NCBI RefSeq assembly: GCF_024362695.1 | Contig: NC_065408.1 | Span: forward strand, 14,322,001 to 14,386,000 | Source of the DNA: Pectinophora gossypiella | Lineage: Eukaryota > Arthropoda > Insecta > Lepidoptera > Gelechiidae | Direction: 5' to 3' | DNA: 64,000 nucleotides | Part shown: piece by piece, positions 32,431 to 43,335 of the stretch | Layout: every line of letters starts with the position of its first letter | How positions within the stretch are numbered: the first letter of the stretch is position 1 | The notes under the pieces: model-generated | Seen by the model: only the letters and a program-made list of their open reading frames with translations | What the model was told of the DNA's origin: nothing | Databases searched by the model: none | Translations under genes and position numbers: made by a program

Positions 32431-34020
32431 TTAAGAATAGTACCTCATGAGGAGGAAGAATTCCCTATAAAGTTATAATGGGAAAATTTGCACAAGCAAA
32501 TATATTTTTCAAAATTCTGGTAAAATTAATTCCGAATGTCTATCACTAAAAGTTTTAGCATTATCATTAAGACATGGGATTCAAATCCTGTCTTTGTTAA
32601 TCAGGAATAACAATACTAATCTCAGTATAAATTGGGGTACCTACCTGATAATATTATAACTTCAATGAAAATTTCCTTCAAGTATTACATTCGAAATTGT
32701 AAAATATTGATACCTAGTTCGGTTAGATAGAATAGTTGCCCTTTTTATTATTAACTCATAGGTGAAAAGGAAGGAAAAATAGTTCATTAATAACATATAA
32801 CTTACATCACCATTAGCGTTTTCTCTAAATTATGTTGTTGTAGATTTATTATGTTGTTGCTGATCAGCCCAAAACACAGTTTACAATTAATATAAAAATT
32901 ACAACAATAATGTCCCTCCACTTAATCAATCGGAACCAAACTGCAGTGGAGAAGTAACAATAATATTTTCATGATAAATATATGTTTATCTTATTTTTCG
33001 GTTAGTGTTGTAACGTAAATCAGGCAGGTCCCTTCACTAAATAACCTGACATATTAAATCTTCAGGATGGGTACGAGAAGTGAATCCCTGTGCAAACAAC
33101 AGGATCATGTTAAGTTAGGTTAAAGGAAAGGATGATTTTTACGAACGATGATAATATACCTACACGACCGATAATTAATAAATTAATGTTATCCTTATAT
33201 GTAACTGCACACCTAAGGGTAAAATATGTTTTATTCATTTATTTATTTTTTCCAGTAAATAATAGGACGTCACTATTACTGTCCTAAAAACAAATTCAAT
33301 AATTATTACACTAAAGAGATAGCTGCGTAAACAATGTTACGTGTGTTAATGTGTTGTGTGTACGTTGTTCTATCATCTGATTGGTGGGTGAAAGGTTGCA
33401 TAGAGGAATAGGAAAAAAATCCACAACAAGTTATATTTATTATTACCACATAAAAAAAAAAAAAAAAAAATATACTAAATATTATTACCAAGCCCATATG
33501 GTCGATATTAGGTAATACACAATAACTTGGGCTCAGGTAATCTATTTTAATAAAAACAAAATCTTAATTATTACGAAGATAATTATCACACAAGTACATA
33601 ATGTAAATGCACTTCCCCTCTTTATACTTTCAGCCTCATTTAACAATATCTTATAATAAAGAGGAAAGTTTAGTTCAGTGGTTCTGAATATTTTAATGAA
33701 AAAGGTCATTTGAATAAATGTATCGAAATTCTTACTTGCACTTATATTTGTATTTTCTCTAATCAATTTGACATGTTGTCTTAGGATTCATTTAACTACT
33801 CAATGTCGACAACAATTGCCAACTTAGCACAGGATGTTACAATCAATCTTGTGTCTGGGTGCCCTCGTCATTACCCGTTCTTCTTTATGTATTTCTTCTT
33901 CTTTTATGTATGTAAACAAATAATGTGTAACTTTGATAATTATTGTAGCCCTTGGTATGCCAATGAAAAATGAGTGTTATACTATATGATGAAGTCTCAC
34001 AGTCCTTTCGATTATAACTA
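32431..34020. other. No gene supported
   Basis: AT-rich sequence. 33015-33120 faintly resembles the dispersed repeat at 53770-53920. A long A-run lies at 33451-33469. No coding pattern. Confidence 0.4.
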
Positions 34021-34021
34021 T

Positions 34022-34125
34022 CGTTGTTTATTTATTTATTATTTATTTATTTATTTGTACACAATGAAACAGACACGAGAAACATACAAAGAAAACAGAT
34101 AGTACAGGCAAGCTTATCTAATCAT
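34022..34125 (-). repeat. LINE 3' tail with (TTTA)n
   Basis: (ATTT)n followed by 'gtacacaatgaaacagacac' and 'acatacaaagaaaacag', read on the minus strand as a LINE 3' UTR ending in (AAAT)n. Confidence 0.55.
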
Positions 34126-34653
34126 TAGTTGAGTATGATTAGTTGTTGTTCAAGAGCTTCGGAAATGTGCTCTATGGTGAGGTCCCTGTGAGGCTCTTAT
34201 AGCCAATCTTGATGTTGAGCTCATTCAGAAATTTGTTCTTGTGTAGTTCTTTTGTTGTGAAATTGATAGTAATGTGAAATAGGTATTTAATGTACTCGCT
34301 CAACTTCAACTTAATTATTTAGAACTATGTATCTATTCTAGTACAGTATAGTATAACCATATATTATATAACATACATAATATCGATTCCATTCTTGAGA
34401 ACTGGTGAAACTTGTTTAGCTAACAGTTATTATTCTTATTGTTTTTTACATGATAATATCAAAACGTTTGGTGGAACGCCGCGCTGAGTTTATCAGGCGA
34501 CGGCTGTGCCTCTCACTGCCTTTATTGGGATTAAAGTCATGGGCAGCTTAATTAGCTTTCGTGATAACAATGTACTTTATTCACTAATGAATAATCATAT
34601 TATTGGTACTCGTTTCAATTTAAATGTTTCATTCCCAACTAAACTTTGAACAT
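34126..34653. other. No gene seen
   Basis: Nothing recognisable. Confidence 0.35.
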
Positions 34654-35049
34654 CTACACTGTTTAAAACCTCTCGAACAAGGAGCGAGTATAATTATGAG
34701 ATTAAACGAACTTACCTGTAAGTGAAGTTCTATCTCAATTATACGAAGCTCCTTGTTCGAGAGGACTCCCTCCCTTCAATTTTAATATCCCGCCCTAAAG
34801 CTTCCACAGGTGATGGAGTTGTCCATGAAACATGCTTTAAACATAATGACATTAGTTGACAGCTGCGTTCAGGAAGCGGGAAACTAACTTTTTTTTTTAG
34901 CTTTGGATATGAGCTTTGAAAATTGTGACGATGCTGGAGCATAAGACGTAGACTACACTGTTTAAAACCTCTCGAACAAGGAGCTTCGTATAATTGAGAT
35001 AGAACTTCACTTACAGGTAAGTTCGTTTAATCTCATAATTAATATACTC
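34654..35049. mobile_element. Fold-back element with perfect 74-bp TIRs
   Basis: 34691-34764 and 34968-35041 are perfect inverted copies (74 of 74) around a 203-bp core, total 351 bp. The arms contain the consensus 5' splice site 'acttacaggtaagttcg' on the plus strand (35009-35025) and its mirror on the minus strand. Just outside lies a further 'cctctcgaacaaggagc' (34669-34685), so this 17-mer occurs three times here and once at 29300-29316. No ORF. The outer 'cgagtata'/'tatactcg' extend the palindrome with a 3-nt gap. Confidence 0.85.
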
Positions 35050-35076
35050 GTACCTACTAAGGGCTTATCTCACTAT

Positions 35077-35205
35077 GGGGGTTAAAAAAGCCACTTCGAA
35101 GCGATTCATCTAAAAAGTAAGTGCGCAATGCAAACAAATGTCAAATAGCAATATTGCTTTCTTAGATGAATTGCTTCGATGTGACCATTTTAACCCCCCA
35201 GGACA
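35077..35205. mobile_element. MITE M3, short
   Basis: Both ends intact ('gggggttaaaaaagccact' and 'tgaccattttaaccccccag'); the centre is reduced to about 40 bp. Confidence 0.85.
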
Positions 35206-35351
35206 CCATAGTGGAGCCACCACCGTTGCGCCAATAACTAAAATGCAGTTGTATGACTGCCTACCTTATATACGTACATATATCTGGTTGCGCAACCATG
35301 GTGTTCTACTGTCCAAATGATAAAAGGCACTTAGTGTCAAAATATGTAAAT

Positions 35352-35539
35352 AGTAGCAGGGACCTACTACTTAACGTGCCCACCGAAGCACAGACCATCT
35401 TACTTTCGGACAAATCAAGTGATCAGCCTGCAATGTCCTAACCAAACTAGGGATCACAAAGTGATATGTCCCCACCGGGATTCGAACCCGGCGCCTCCGG
35501 ATCGTTAGCGTTAGTTCAACTACTGAACCACAGAAGTCG
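35352..35539 (-). repeat. SINE S1, 3'-shortened
   Basis: Head and half of the body; minus-strand B box 'gggttcgaatccc'. Confidence 0.85.
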
Positions 35540-36300
35540 TTTAAAAGAAGAATAAAAAGCATTAAAAGCAATTCCGACAATTTACTTCCAGAGTCCAACT
35601 TCTTGTTTTTCTCCAAGGAGATTATTTACATCTGCACGGTTCATTAAGACCTCAAGTCGTGTCGTAATTTGCGTAGAACTAGTTTTTCATACACAGCCGC
35701 TAAGCAAATAGCCTGGCTGGCCACAACCGCAATCCTGTCCAAAAGTCGTTACTAGGATAACTCGACGAATACTCGTTAAGGGAACGCTTTTGCGAGAAAT
35801 TAGTGTGTCAGTGGGAATGACTGAATGCGTCTTTAATGTTTTTTTTTTATAAATATTTAAATTAATTATTTTTAATTGTAGTGTTCTTTTTTATATAATA
35901 CTTTTTATTGAAGAATAAAAAAAAATAAAAAAAATAAAAGTACTTTAGGTATTCATCTAGATAGTTAGGTATATAAAATTTACAACTTTTTTTTTAACAA
36001 ACTTACCTACAAGCAATAAACTTATTTACTTTACTGCAGCCAAATAGAAAAATACAAACCAGAATCATACAAATTATAAACAAAAAAAAAACAGTTTATT
36101 ATAAAAGAAAGATTCCTTAGACATATGTGTTTTCAGCCAATTTGAAATCCCGGGTAACATTTGGCGTTCTAACCGACTCTGAAATAAGTACTTAATTGAT
36201 GGAAAAAATAATAATAAGGTATTGGAGATCTATAAATTAGGAAAAAACCTGAACAGTAAGATCATGACATGGACAGACATAACAAACTCACGAAACAAAA
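35540..36300. other. AT-rich, low complexity
   Basis: Several A/T runs (35838, 35917-35940, 35988, 36083). No gene. Confidence 0.4.
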
Positions 36301-36309
36301 TCACATACC

Positions 36310-36356
36310 TACATACGAATAACATAAACAGCCTATATAAGCCCCACTGCAGGGTA
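36310..36356 (-). repeat. SINE S2 tail fragment
   Basis: 'aacataaacagcctatataa' matches the S2 3' end. Confidence 0.6.
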
Positions 36357-36427
36357 GAGGCGAAAACCAAAAAACAAAATCAACAAAAAACAAAATAAAA
36401 TCAACCCAAACAACAAAATCATAAATG

Positions 36428-36650
36428 AAATAGGCTACTTGACAACCTAATCAAATGAGAGAATACTGTCCTGTGACGTCATCAATAAAAGCCGTCAAAC
36501 GTTGTACTCATTCTTACTCAATTTATAAATGAAATTCGAAAATAAGTCGAAAAGTAAAATGTGATTGATTTTTGATCATCTTAGACTGGCTTCTATTTCA
36601 AAATTAGCGTTTTATATTTTATCTTTGACCCAGTCAAATACTTAATTAAA
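36428..36650. repeat. MITE-like M6 copy
   Basis: Shares 'aaataggctacttgacaac', 'gtgacgtcatcaataaaag' and 'ttgatttttgatcatcttag' with 28628-29232; about 300 bp of the latter's centre is absent. Confidence 0.7.
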
Positions 36651-36854
36651 CCTCAGCCAATAGTAGGGGCCACAGTTAGATGAAGCTAAAATTATGTAGG
36701 ATTGTGTTATTTAGACATTATGTCAGTTACGTAATCTGTCTTTTTACTCTTCCTTATGTCTGTCGCTAGGAAATCCGGAAAATTTCCTCAATCGTAATTA
36801 TACGTCTAATCTTATGGAGCAGTTATGTCGCTTGAACTTAGAAAATACTTTTAT

Positions 36855-37343
36855 ACAGGGTGTTAGTGACATCGTAACGAATACTGAGGGGGATGATTCA
36901 GGCCATGATTCTGAGTTAATATCAAGTGGAATTTACTGCCGCAAAATTCAAGTGCTTTTTTAGTTTTTTCAAATTATTTTCAATTCTATACAATTAATTC
37001 CACTTGCTATTATTTTATTATTATACTCAGAATAATGAGCTGAATCATCCCTTTCAGTATTTGTTACGATGTCACTTACACCCTGTACAATTCCATACAG
37101 ATAGCCGTACAAGTAGGTATGGGTGTTAGTGACACCGTAACGAATACTGAGGGAGATGATTCAGATCATGAGTCTGAGTTGATATCAAGTGGATTTTCCT
37201 GTCGGAAAATTTTCATGAAATTTTTTGTTTTTTTTTTTTAATTATTTTCCGTTCCATACTTTTGTGACGGAACTCATACTCAATCATAGCCAGAATCAAA
37301 GTTCCCTCAAAGTTTTCGTTACGACGACACTAACACCCTGTAT
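36855..37343. mobile_element. MITE M1 dimer
   Basis: M1-linker-M1; linker 'agccgtacaagtaggtatgg' near 37108. Confidence 0.85.
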
Positions 37344-37505
37344 AATAATTATTGTGAGAATGTCAACTCTTGCGCGCAATCGATTAATTTGTTGCTTTAT
37401 GGTGTTGCGTGTTATTTAAATATAGGTATCTGTTTGTAGTTGACGTGTTAACATAACATAAGCTCGCGACAGTAGGCAGAGGCACATCCATCGCAATATT
37501 CATTT

Positions 37506-37680
37506 TTAAAAACATCTTTATTCAATATAGTTACAGTTTAATTTTTTTTTTACGTAACGACCGTCTCATCCGCCTAAAACTACTGCAGTTTTTTTTTACC
37601 TTTGATGGGTTTGCTCTTAGGCCCAGACTTGCCCGAAGGCAATGACGAGGCTTAAGATGGAGCTCAGCAACAGGGGCCGA
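37506..37680 (-). repeat. CR1-like LINE 3' end
   Basis: Minus-strand copy of the 18955-19095 tail, extended by 'gacttgcccgaaggcaatga'. Confidence 0.7.
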
Positions 37681-37736
37681 ATAGGTACCAATGATTTTTA
37701 AATTCATATTTAAATCATAAATTATTATCACGTGCT

Positions 37737-37950
37737 CAGCAGTGAAGGAAAACATCATGAAGAAACCTACATTCCAAATTGCGTTTCGGATGTATGTACC
37801 TAACCTGTATTGGTTTTTAGTGTGCGGGTTGGATGGTCAGACAGGCAGTCACTTCTGTAAAAACTGCATCTGTCAAATCCTCAGGTTAAGTAAGTGGACC
37901 CTGTGAGAAACAGGACAACGCTAGGAAGATGATAATGAGTAGGTAAAAAA
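37737..37950 (+). repeat. Dispersed LINE-like repeat
   Basis: 'gtgaaggaaaacatcatgaa', 'ggtcagacaggcagtcactt' and 'aaatcctcaggttaagtaag'. A less decayed relative is at 53770-53920. Confidence 0.65.
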
Positions 37951-38235
37951 AAATCCTGAAAAAAACATAGGTTACGAGAAATACATCAAAAAATTAATCT
38001 CGAACTAGAAACCTAAAGCTAAATCCACTTAGTTCATCATGTAAATTAATAACCATTGCTTGTGACGTAAAATGCAAATTAGTCTCAGTTAAAGTGCTTA
38101 ACAATTTGCCTGAGTCGCAAATGAATCGTAACTTTGTAAGTTTATCGCGAGCACGCCACTACATATTTGAGCAATGTGCAATATATATTCTCCATACAGT
38201 GTAGCAACTGCATGAAGGATCTTGGTATTTTAAGT

Positions 38236-38395
38236 TATGTACCTGCCTTTTCCTTACCTGCCAAAAAAGTAAAGGGACAAATAAATTGACAGCTGTTAAA
38301 AATATGAATGAATAACCCGGGCGAATCAAATAGGCATCTCATTCAAATGCAACCCATTTGACGTGTGCTGTCAACATAATTCTGTAGGGTTATTA
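38236..38395. repeat. Dispersed repeat, inverted relative at 41760-42110
   Basis: 'gcaacccatttgac' and 'acccgggcgaatcaaatagg' match the reverse complement of blocks at 41930-42010. Probably a MITE. Confidence 0.5.
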
Positions 38396-38404
38396 ACTAC
38401 TGAA

Positions 38405-39036
38405 AAAAAATGAGAGGGTTCGTACATTGACCAAATTGAAGATGTCCCTAGAAAAGGTTTAGTACGATCTACACTGAATCGGCGTGTGTGTATGAAACGA
38501 TTGATGAATGCGAAAGAAGCAAGAGAAGTGTGTCAGGATCGAAGCAAATGTCATACCATAGTCTTTTCTTGACCCGGTGGGAATTAAGTCTTTTTTTTTT
38601 GACGTGACTTATTGTAGATTCGCCGCAAATGGCGTTAACTTGGCCGGACAAATGGGGAGCACTGAAGGCTCTCACCCGGTACAACGTTTAAGACAACAGG
38701 CCTGAGGGTGCCCAGTTGGGCGCGAATCTCGGCTCAGGGCGTCGTCTGAGAGGAAAAATATTTGAAAGAATTAATCGACCCTAGTGGGTCAATAGCGATA
38801 AGCGTTGAATGAGGGGTCGGTATCGGGGTCCTGGAGTGTTTCGTGTCGCGAGCTGATTGGCTGCCTCTAAGGCTAGAGTAATCGGGTCATCGGGATCGTA
38901 TGTTACGTCCTTCGGACGCCGATACTTTTCAGTACTGTACTTAAGCGGGATGTAGTCGGAAGCCGTAACTATCAGGGGATTTAGGTGGTGCGGAGCAGAA
39001 TCGTGGGAAATAAGCGTGAGTTTATGTATGTATGTT
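38405..39036 (+). repeat. Retroposon B interrupted by an L1T LINE insertion
   Basis: Retroposon B ('ccaaattgaagatgtccct', 'gaaacgattgatgaatgcg') runs to 38588 and resumes at 39003 with 'taagcgtgagtttatgtatg'. The break holds 38589-39002. The target duplication is 'gtgggaattaag' (38577-38588) and 'gtgggaaataag' (39003-39014), one mismatch. Confidence 0.85.
38589..39002 (-). mobile_element. L1T LINE insertion, 5'-truncated, with ORF end
   Basis: The minus strand reads from a truncated coding end ('gattctgctccgcaccacc', then RRPKDVTYDPDDPITLA) through the 3' UTR to 'ctacaataagtcacgtc' and an A-run. Compared with 59147-59622 it has a ~23-bp deletion in the 'ccgccggcgtggtc' region, which shifts the frame. 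The 12-bp target duplication identifies target-primed insertion. Confidence 0.85.
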
Positions 39037-39064
39037 AAAAGCGTGAATACACAGTCTGTAACGA

Positions 39065-39256
39065 CAGAGGGATTGCGTCCTCTAACATGATGGACTAATG
39101 TTATGGGCGATAGGCTGATCCCTTATCACCATAAGGTTCATCATATCCATCTTAGGACTTCGTATCAACAGTGGCTGCAAGTTGTCTTTGATTACTTGTG
39201 GCTCTGCCCACCCCATTTGGGATAACGGGCGTGAGTTTATGTATGTATGTGTATGT
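39065..39256 (+). repeat. Retroposon A, 5'-truncated
   Basis: Begins at 'gacagagggattgcgtcctc' and ends in (TATG)n. Confidence 0.85.
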
Positions 39257-39439
39257 ACACAGTCTGTAACTCCAGCCAAGAGTTAATGTCTTATGCGGGA
39301 AATCTCTAATAAGAAAACAACCTGCACCACTGCACGTATTTATGAATTAAGGCTTCACTAACAGTTACTTACCTTCTCTCTACTTACCATCAGTTGCTAC
39401 TTTCAAAGCTAAATTAAAAGAGCAAAATCTATAATACAA

Positions 39440-39910
39440 AGCCTAATGTATGTTATTTCCATATCTCGGGCCTATGGAGTCCTGGACTTTTGGAAGGCGT
39501 GGGTGGGGCCGAAGCCAACACGTAGAGGCCCCTTAAGACAATTAAATCTAAAATGTGATGTGACACCAACCGGCGATTATCCCTGTATGCACTATGGGAG
39601 TGCACCCAAAGACAATTCGTTATGTTTATTATTTTAGTACAGGATATTTATTATACTATTTATATTTAAACATATATTTTTACACTTGTGTTTATTTATA
39701 TATGTATATATTTGTATGTATTTATATTTATACGGCTTTTTTATTTTTTATTTTGTACACTTTGTGCCTTCCCACTTTTATTGACCTCTCACACCATGCG
39801 GGGTTGGCTGGAAGAGATCTCCTTTAGAGATAAGTCCTCCTTTTGTGCCTATTTTTGTTTTTTGTCATTAATTTGACTATTGCGTACAATAAAGAGTTTA
39901 ATGACTTAAG
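39440..39910 (+). repeat. LINE 3' UTR
   Basis: Contains a stem-loop 'gagatctcctttagagataa' in the context 'ggggttggctggaagagatc', then 'acaataaagagtttaatga'. This 'GGCTGGAAGAGAT' hairpin block is typical of the 3' end of a widespread insect LINE; clade not assigned. Confidence 0.65.
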
Positions 39911-39979
39911 TTACTTGTATTTATTGCAACTTGTGCACGCTCATCTGAGAGTGTAAAACTTTTAAAGCATCTACCGGTC

Positions 39980-40300
39980 AATGTAGTCCAGTTGTTTGAG
40001 CGGCTCACGATCCTGAGGTTCATCCTCGAGTTCAAATCCCGGTGTGTCCCCAACCACGAAAATCACATTGTGATTCCTATTTTGGTTATAGGACATTACA
40101 GGCTGCCCGCCTGGTTGACCGGAAGAAAGAAGATCCGTGCTTCGGAAGGCACGTTAAGCCATCCCAGTTACTACTTACTGGTATAAGTTAGTAGTCGTTA
40201 CATGAACCATGTCAGGGGGCCTTTGGCGGCTCAATAGTAACTGACACCAGGAATGATAGGGTTGGTAATCCACCTCACAACCCTCACCATAGAAGAAGAC
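39980..40300 (+). repeat. SINE S1, diverged
   Basis: Degenerate A box, B box 'agttcaaatccc', full body to 'agaagaagac'. Confidence 0.85.
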
Positions 40301-40404
40301 AATCCAGAGGTCCTGGGTTTGATTTTTCTGGTTAGTCCTCACTTACCACCTTTGTCTTTGTCTCTTTGGGGATATTTTATATTCCAAAGAACCTCATCAT
40401 CATC

Positions 40405-40590
40405 AATTTAATAGCCACGTTCTTGTCGGTGTAGCATTTTCCATTCCAGACTATCAAAGGCCAATTCCTTGACTTGCCTATAAGACACGACGTTAACCTT
40501 TTCTTTAATCTGTTCTATGTAAGCTCTTCTTGGTCTTCCCCTTCCTCTCTTTCCTTCTAGCTTTCATTCAATGATGTTTTTAATAAACCA
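40405..40590 (-). pseudogene. RTE-like reverse-transcriptase C-terminus
   Basis: The minus strand reads KNIIE, stop, KLEGKRGRGRPRRAYIEQI, then KEKVNVVSYRQVKELAF and LHRQERG followed by a stop codon and a (GATGAT)n tail at the left edge. One nonsense codon; otherwise the best preserved of the three copies. The arginine-rich GRGRPRR box is intact. Confidence 0.8.
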
Positions 40591-40963
40591 ACCTAACCTA
40601 ACCTAAAGAACCTACTTACAGATTAAATAAGAAAATCGACAATAAGTACTTTGAACGGAATCAATCACCTTTAGTTTTATTACCAAATCGGATACTAAAT
40701 CATAAATCAATTGCACTCCACAATTCATTCAAGTTACACATTGGCTAATGTTAGCCAAATCAGCAACGAAATCAATCACTCCTGCGCACTATCTAAAAGC
40801 TAACAAAACTAATTATTTTATTTGTACTTTAATGGAATAATACCAGCTGATCATGGCATTGATTTAATGTGGAATGGGCGGAACATTAGTTGCCTCCTTG
40901 TATACATTTGAGTATGCGTTAAAAGCCAATGTATGTACAGTATACAACTACTAATACCTACAT

Positions 40964-41230
40964 ACAGGGTGTTAGTGACACCGTAGCGAATAATAAGAAG
41001 TTTTTTTTTTCAAAATTAATAAGAAAAGATTTAGTACGATCTACTCTGAACCGAGGCGTGCGTGTATCAGACGATTTATGAATGTGAAGGAAGCGAGATA
41101 AGTGTGTCAGGATCGACGCAAATGGAATTCCATAGTCTCTGCTTGTCCCAGTGGGAAATAGACGTGAGTTTATGTATGTATGTATTTTCAGTTCTATATT
41201 TTTGGGACGGAAAATTCCACTTTGAATCGC
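40964..41230. mobile_element. MITE M1 carrying a nested retroposon B
   Basis: M1 left end 'acagggtgttagtgacaccg' at 40964. Retroposon B at 41035-41190 (ending in (TATG)n). M1 resumes 'ttttcagttctata' to 'gggacggaaaattccact'. Confidence 0.8.
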
Positions 41231-41335
41231 CATTTTTTACATAACGAAGTCTCATCCGCCTAAAACTACTGCAGCTTCTCACAACCTGTATAGCCGGGGA
41301 AAAGAAGCTGCATGAAAAACCTTAGCATAGGGCTC
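41228..41335 (-). repeat. CR1-like LINE 3' end
   Basis: 'catccgcctaaaactactgc' and 'acaacctgtatagccgggga', the reverse of 18960-19030. Confidence 0.75.
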
Positions 41336-41759
41336 TTGACAGTCTTTTTTTTTAAAAAAAAAACGTACAATACTTTTGTATAATTTAGTATTTTTGCTGC
41401 CTAATGCATTCATATCTTCTAGATAATCACTAATCTTGCTATAATATAACCGTTTTTTACAAAGTTTCCGTTTATTTACTGTCTTAAAACTGTTTAAAGG
41501 TAAATTGAATACTAGACTTACGATAAAAGAAACACTGAATATATTCAGCTGAGAGTTACGAAATGCAAATAATAATAAGGAAGTAATTAACCTTCGATTC
41601 ATAAAGCGTAAATTACACCTTTTATGGTGTCGTACGGTATTTATGGTACCTATTAAATTGATACCGTGTTGATAACTTCTGACACGCCCTTACGTACTGC
41701 ATCCGTACTGACCAGGGAATAAACATAACATTAGTACGGATTCCTGTACACACCACCTA
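41336..41759. other. No gene supported
   Basis: A 107-codon minus-strand frame (41279-41602) begins in a LINE tail and is AT-driven. Confidence 0.4.
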
Positions 41760-42110
41760 ATTTTATTTTAAGTTATACCTGTCAATTTATTTTCCACTGA
41801 AAAATAATGAGACGGGTAATCGACAGGCGTAAAATTTATGGAACACACGTCAATTTTAGGCAGAAATTAAAGAAACCCTTCCAAGATTTTATATTGGCAA
41901 TAACCAGACAGAATTAAGTTGACAGCTTGTCAAACGGGTTGCTATGACCTACCCGACCTGACTTAGTGTGAATGACGGGTTGGGATGAACGAGTTGCCTA
42001 TTTTATTCTCCCGAGTTATTTATTCATTTTAAAATTAAAAGTTGTCAATCATCCGTCCCTTTCCATTTTGGCGTATAGGAAAATATACCTGTCATTTTCT
42101 TAACTTACAT
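41760..42110. repeat. Dispersed repeat, MITE-like
   Basis: Has 'ttgtcaaacgggttgctatg' and 'acgagttgcctattttattc', inverted relatives of 38300-38390. Internal inverted similarity is present ('cctgtcaatttatt' / 'aaaagttgtcaat'). Confidence 0.45.
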
Positions 42111-42182
42111 TAACTTAAAATAAAATTAGGATGTGTCTGCAGGAATCGGGGCCATTAACAACTTAAATATATACTTATGTAT

Positions 42183-42300
42183 CTTCTTTTTTTTACGTCA
42201 CTTATTGTAAATTTGCCGCAAATTGCTTTAACTACTTGGCCGGACAAACGGGGGTCGCTGAGGGCTCTCCTGGCAACCTACTTCTTACCGGGCACAAGCC
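42183..42300 (-). repeat. LINE tail L1T fragment
   Basis: 'acgtcacttattgtaaattt' to 'gctgagggctctcc'. Confidence 0.75.
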
Positions 42301-42334
42301 TCATCTCAGCGATCCGTTTTTCAGCAGTAGAGAA

Positions 42335-42560
42335 TGGTGCGTGGTGCGTGTGCGTGGGTTGACAGAGGAAAACCTAGAAGAACGACCATTAACCAAATTG
42401 GAGATCTCCTTAGAAAAGGTTCAGTACATGATCCACTCTGAACCGGCGTACGTGTACGAAACGATTAATGAATGTGGAGGAAGCAAAAGAAGTGTCCAAG
42501 AAAATGGAATTCCATAGTCTCTGCTTACCCCTGTGGGAAATAGGCGTGATGTATATAAGT
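42335..42560 (+). repeat. Retroposon B
   Basis: 'gcgtgtgcgtgggttgacag', 'accaaattggagatctcctt', 'aatggaattccatagtctct' and 'gggaaataggcgtgatgtat'. Its 93-codon open frame is a repeat frame, not a host gene. Confidence 0.8.
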
Positions 42561-42585
42561 ATCATAAGGGTCTAAATAGTACTCA

Positions 42586-42729
42586 TACGGTCACGAGCAT
42601 TAATATGTATACACTTTGGTACCATGTCACATTAACTTTTTTGACAAATTGAACTGTAAATCTCACTAAATGTCAAATATGTTAGTGCGACAGAGTCCTA
42701 AAGGTAAATTACATTGCTCATGACTGTAC
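42586..42729. mobile_element. MITE M4
   Basis: Ends 'tacggtcacgagcattaata' and 'attgctcatgactgtac' are inverted copies. Other copies: 46664-46810, 53156-53305, 51768-51850 (partial). Confidence 0.85.
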
Positions 42730-43229
42730 CTAAAAATCGGGATCAAAACCTACGATTTACTTAACTTTCATACACACGGCAGCCGCGGCATGAAAAAAAA
42801 AACATTGCAAGTAATAAATCATTCAGTACCAACTTGACCTAATGAGTAATATCATTAAATCATTATTTCATTATTACAAGCGTGTAACAGGACCTTGACC
42901 GGGGTTTCAGACTGTCATAATTCATTATTATTATTAAATAATGACAGTGCTTAAAAGTTAATTACACATTATTAATGTTATTTTATTACTTAATAACCTG
43001 AACTTATGTTTGCTCATGTCCAATATTGTTGCTTGAATATATTACTTATAATTATAGTTAATCGATTTAGTACTAACATTCGTGCCTTAAATTGCGAAAT
43101 GTCGACCAGTTTAGAGTGTATAACCTACCCAGAAACTAAACTTGTAATTCATAAACTTTCGACAATTCTTGCTAAAGGCAGTCGCTTCTGTAAAAAATCA
43201 GAATTGACAAACCTTCAAGTTAATTAAAC
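42730..43229. other. No gene seen
   Basis: 43178-43215 carries a trace of the 53770 repeat. Otherwise unremarkable. Confidence 0.35.
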
Positions 43230-43335
43230 ACCATGTGACGGATCAGACGTTCGTTATGTAAAAATTGACGATTCAAAGTGTAACTATGTTACCTACTGAA
43301 TAAAGATATTTTTGAATTTGAATTTGAATTTCAAT
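43230..43335 (+). repeat. CR1-like LINE 3' end
   Basis: 'gacgttcgttatgtaaaaat' to 'aataaagatatttttgaatt' and (TTTGAA)n. Confidence 0.8.

Noticed and set aside
42236..42517. 93-codon ORF as a host gene
   Set aside because: It spans the end of an L1T fragment and retroposon B, both repeated elsewhere in the window.
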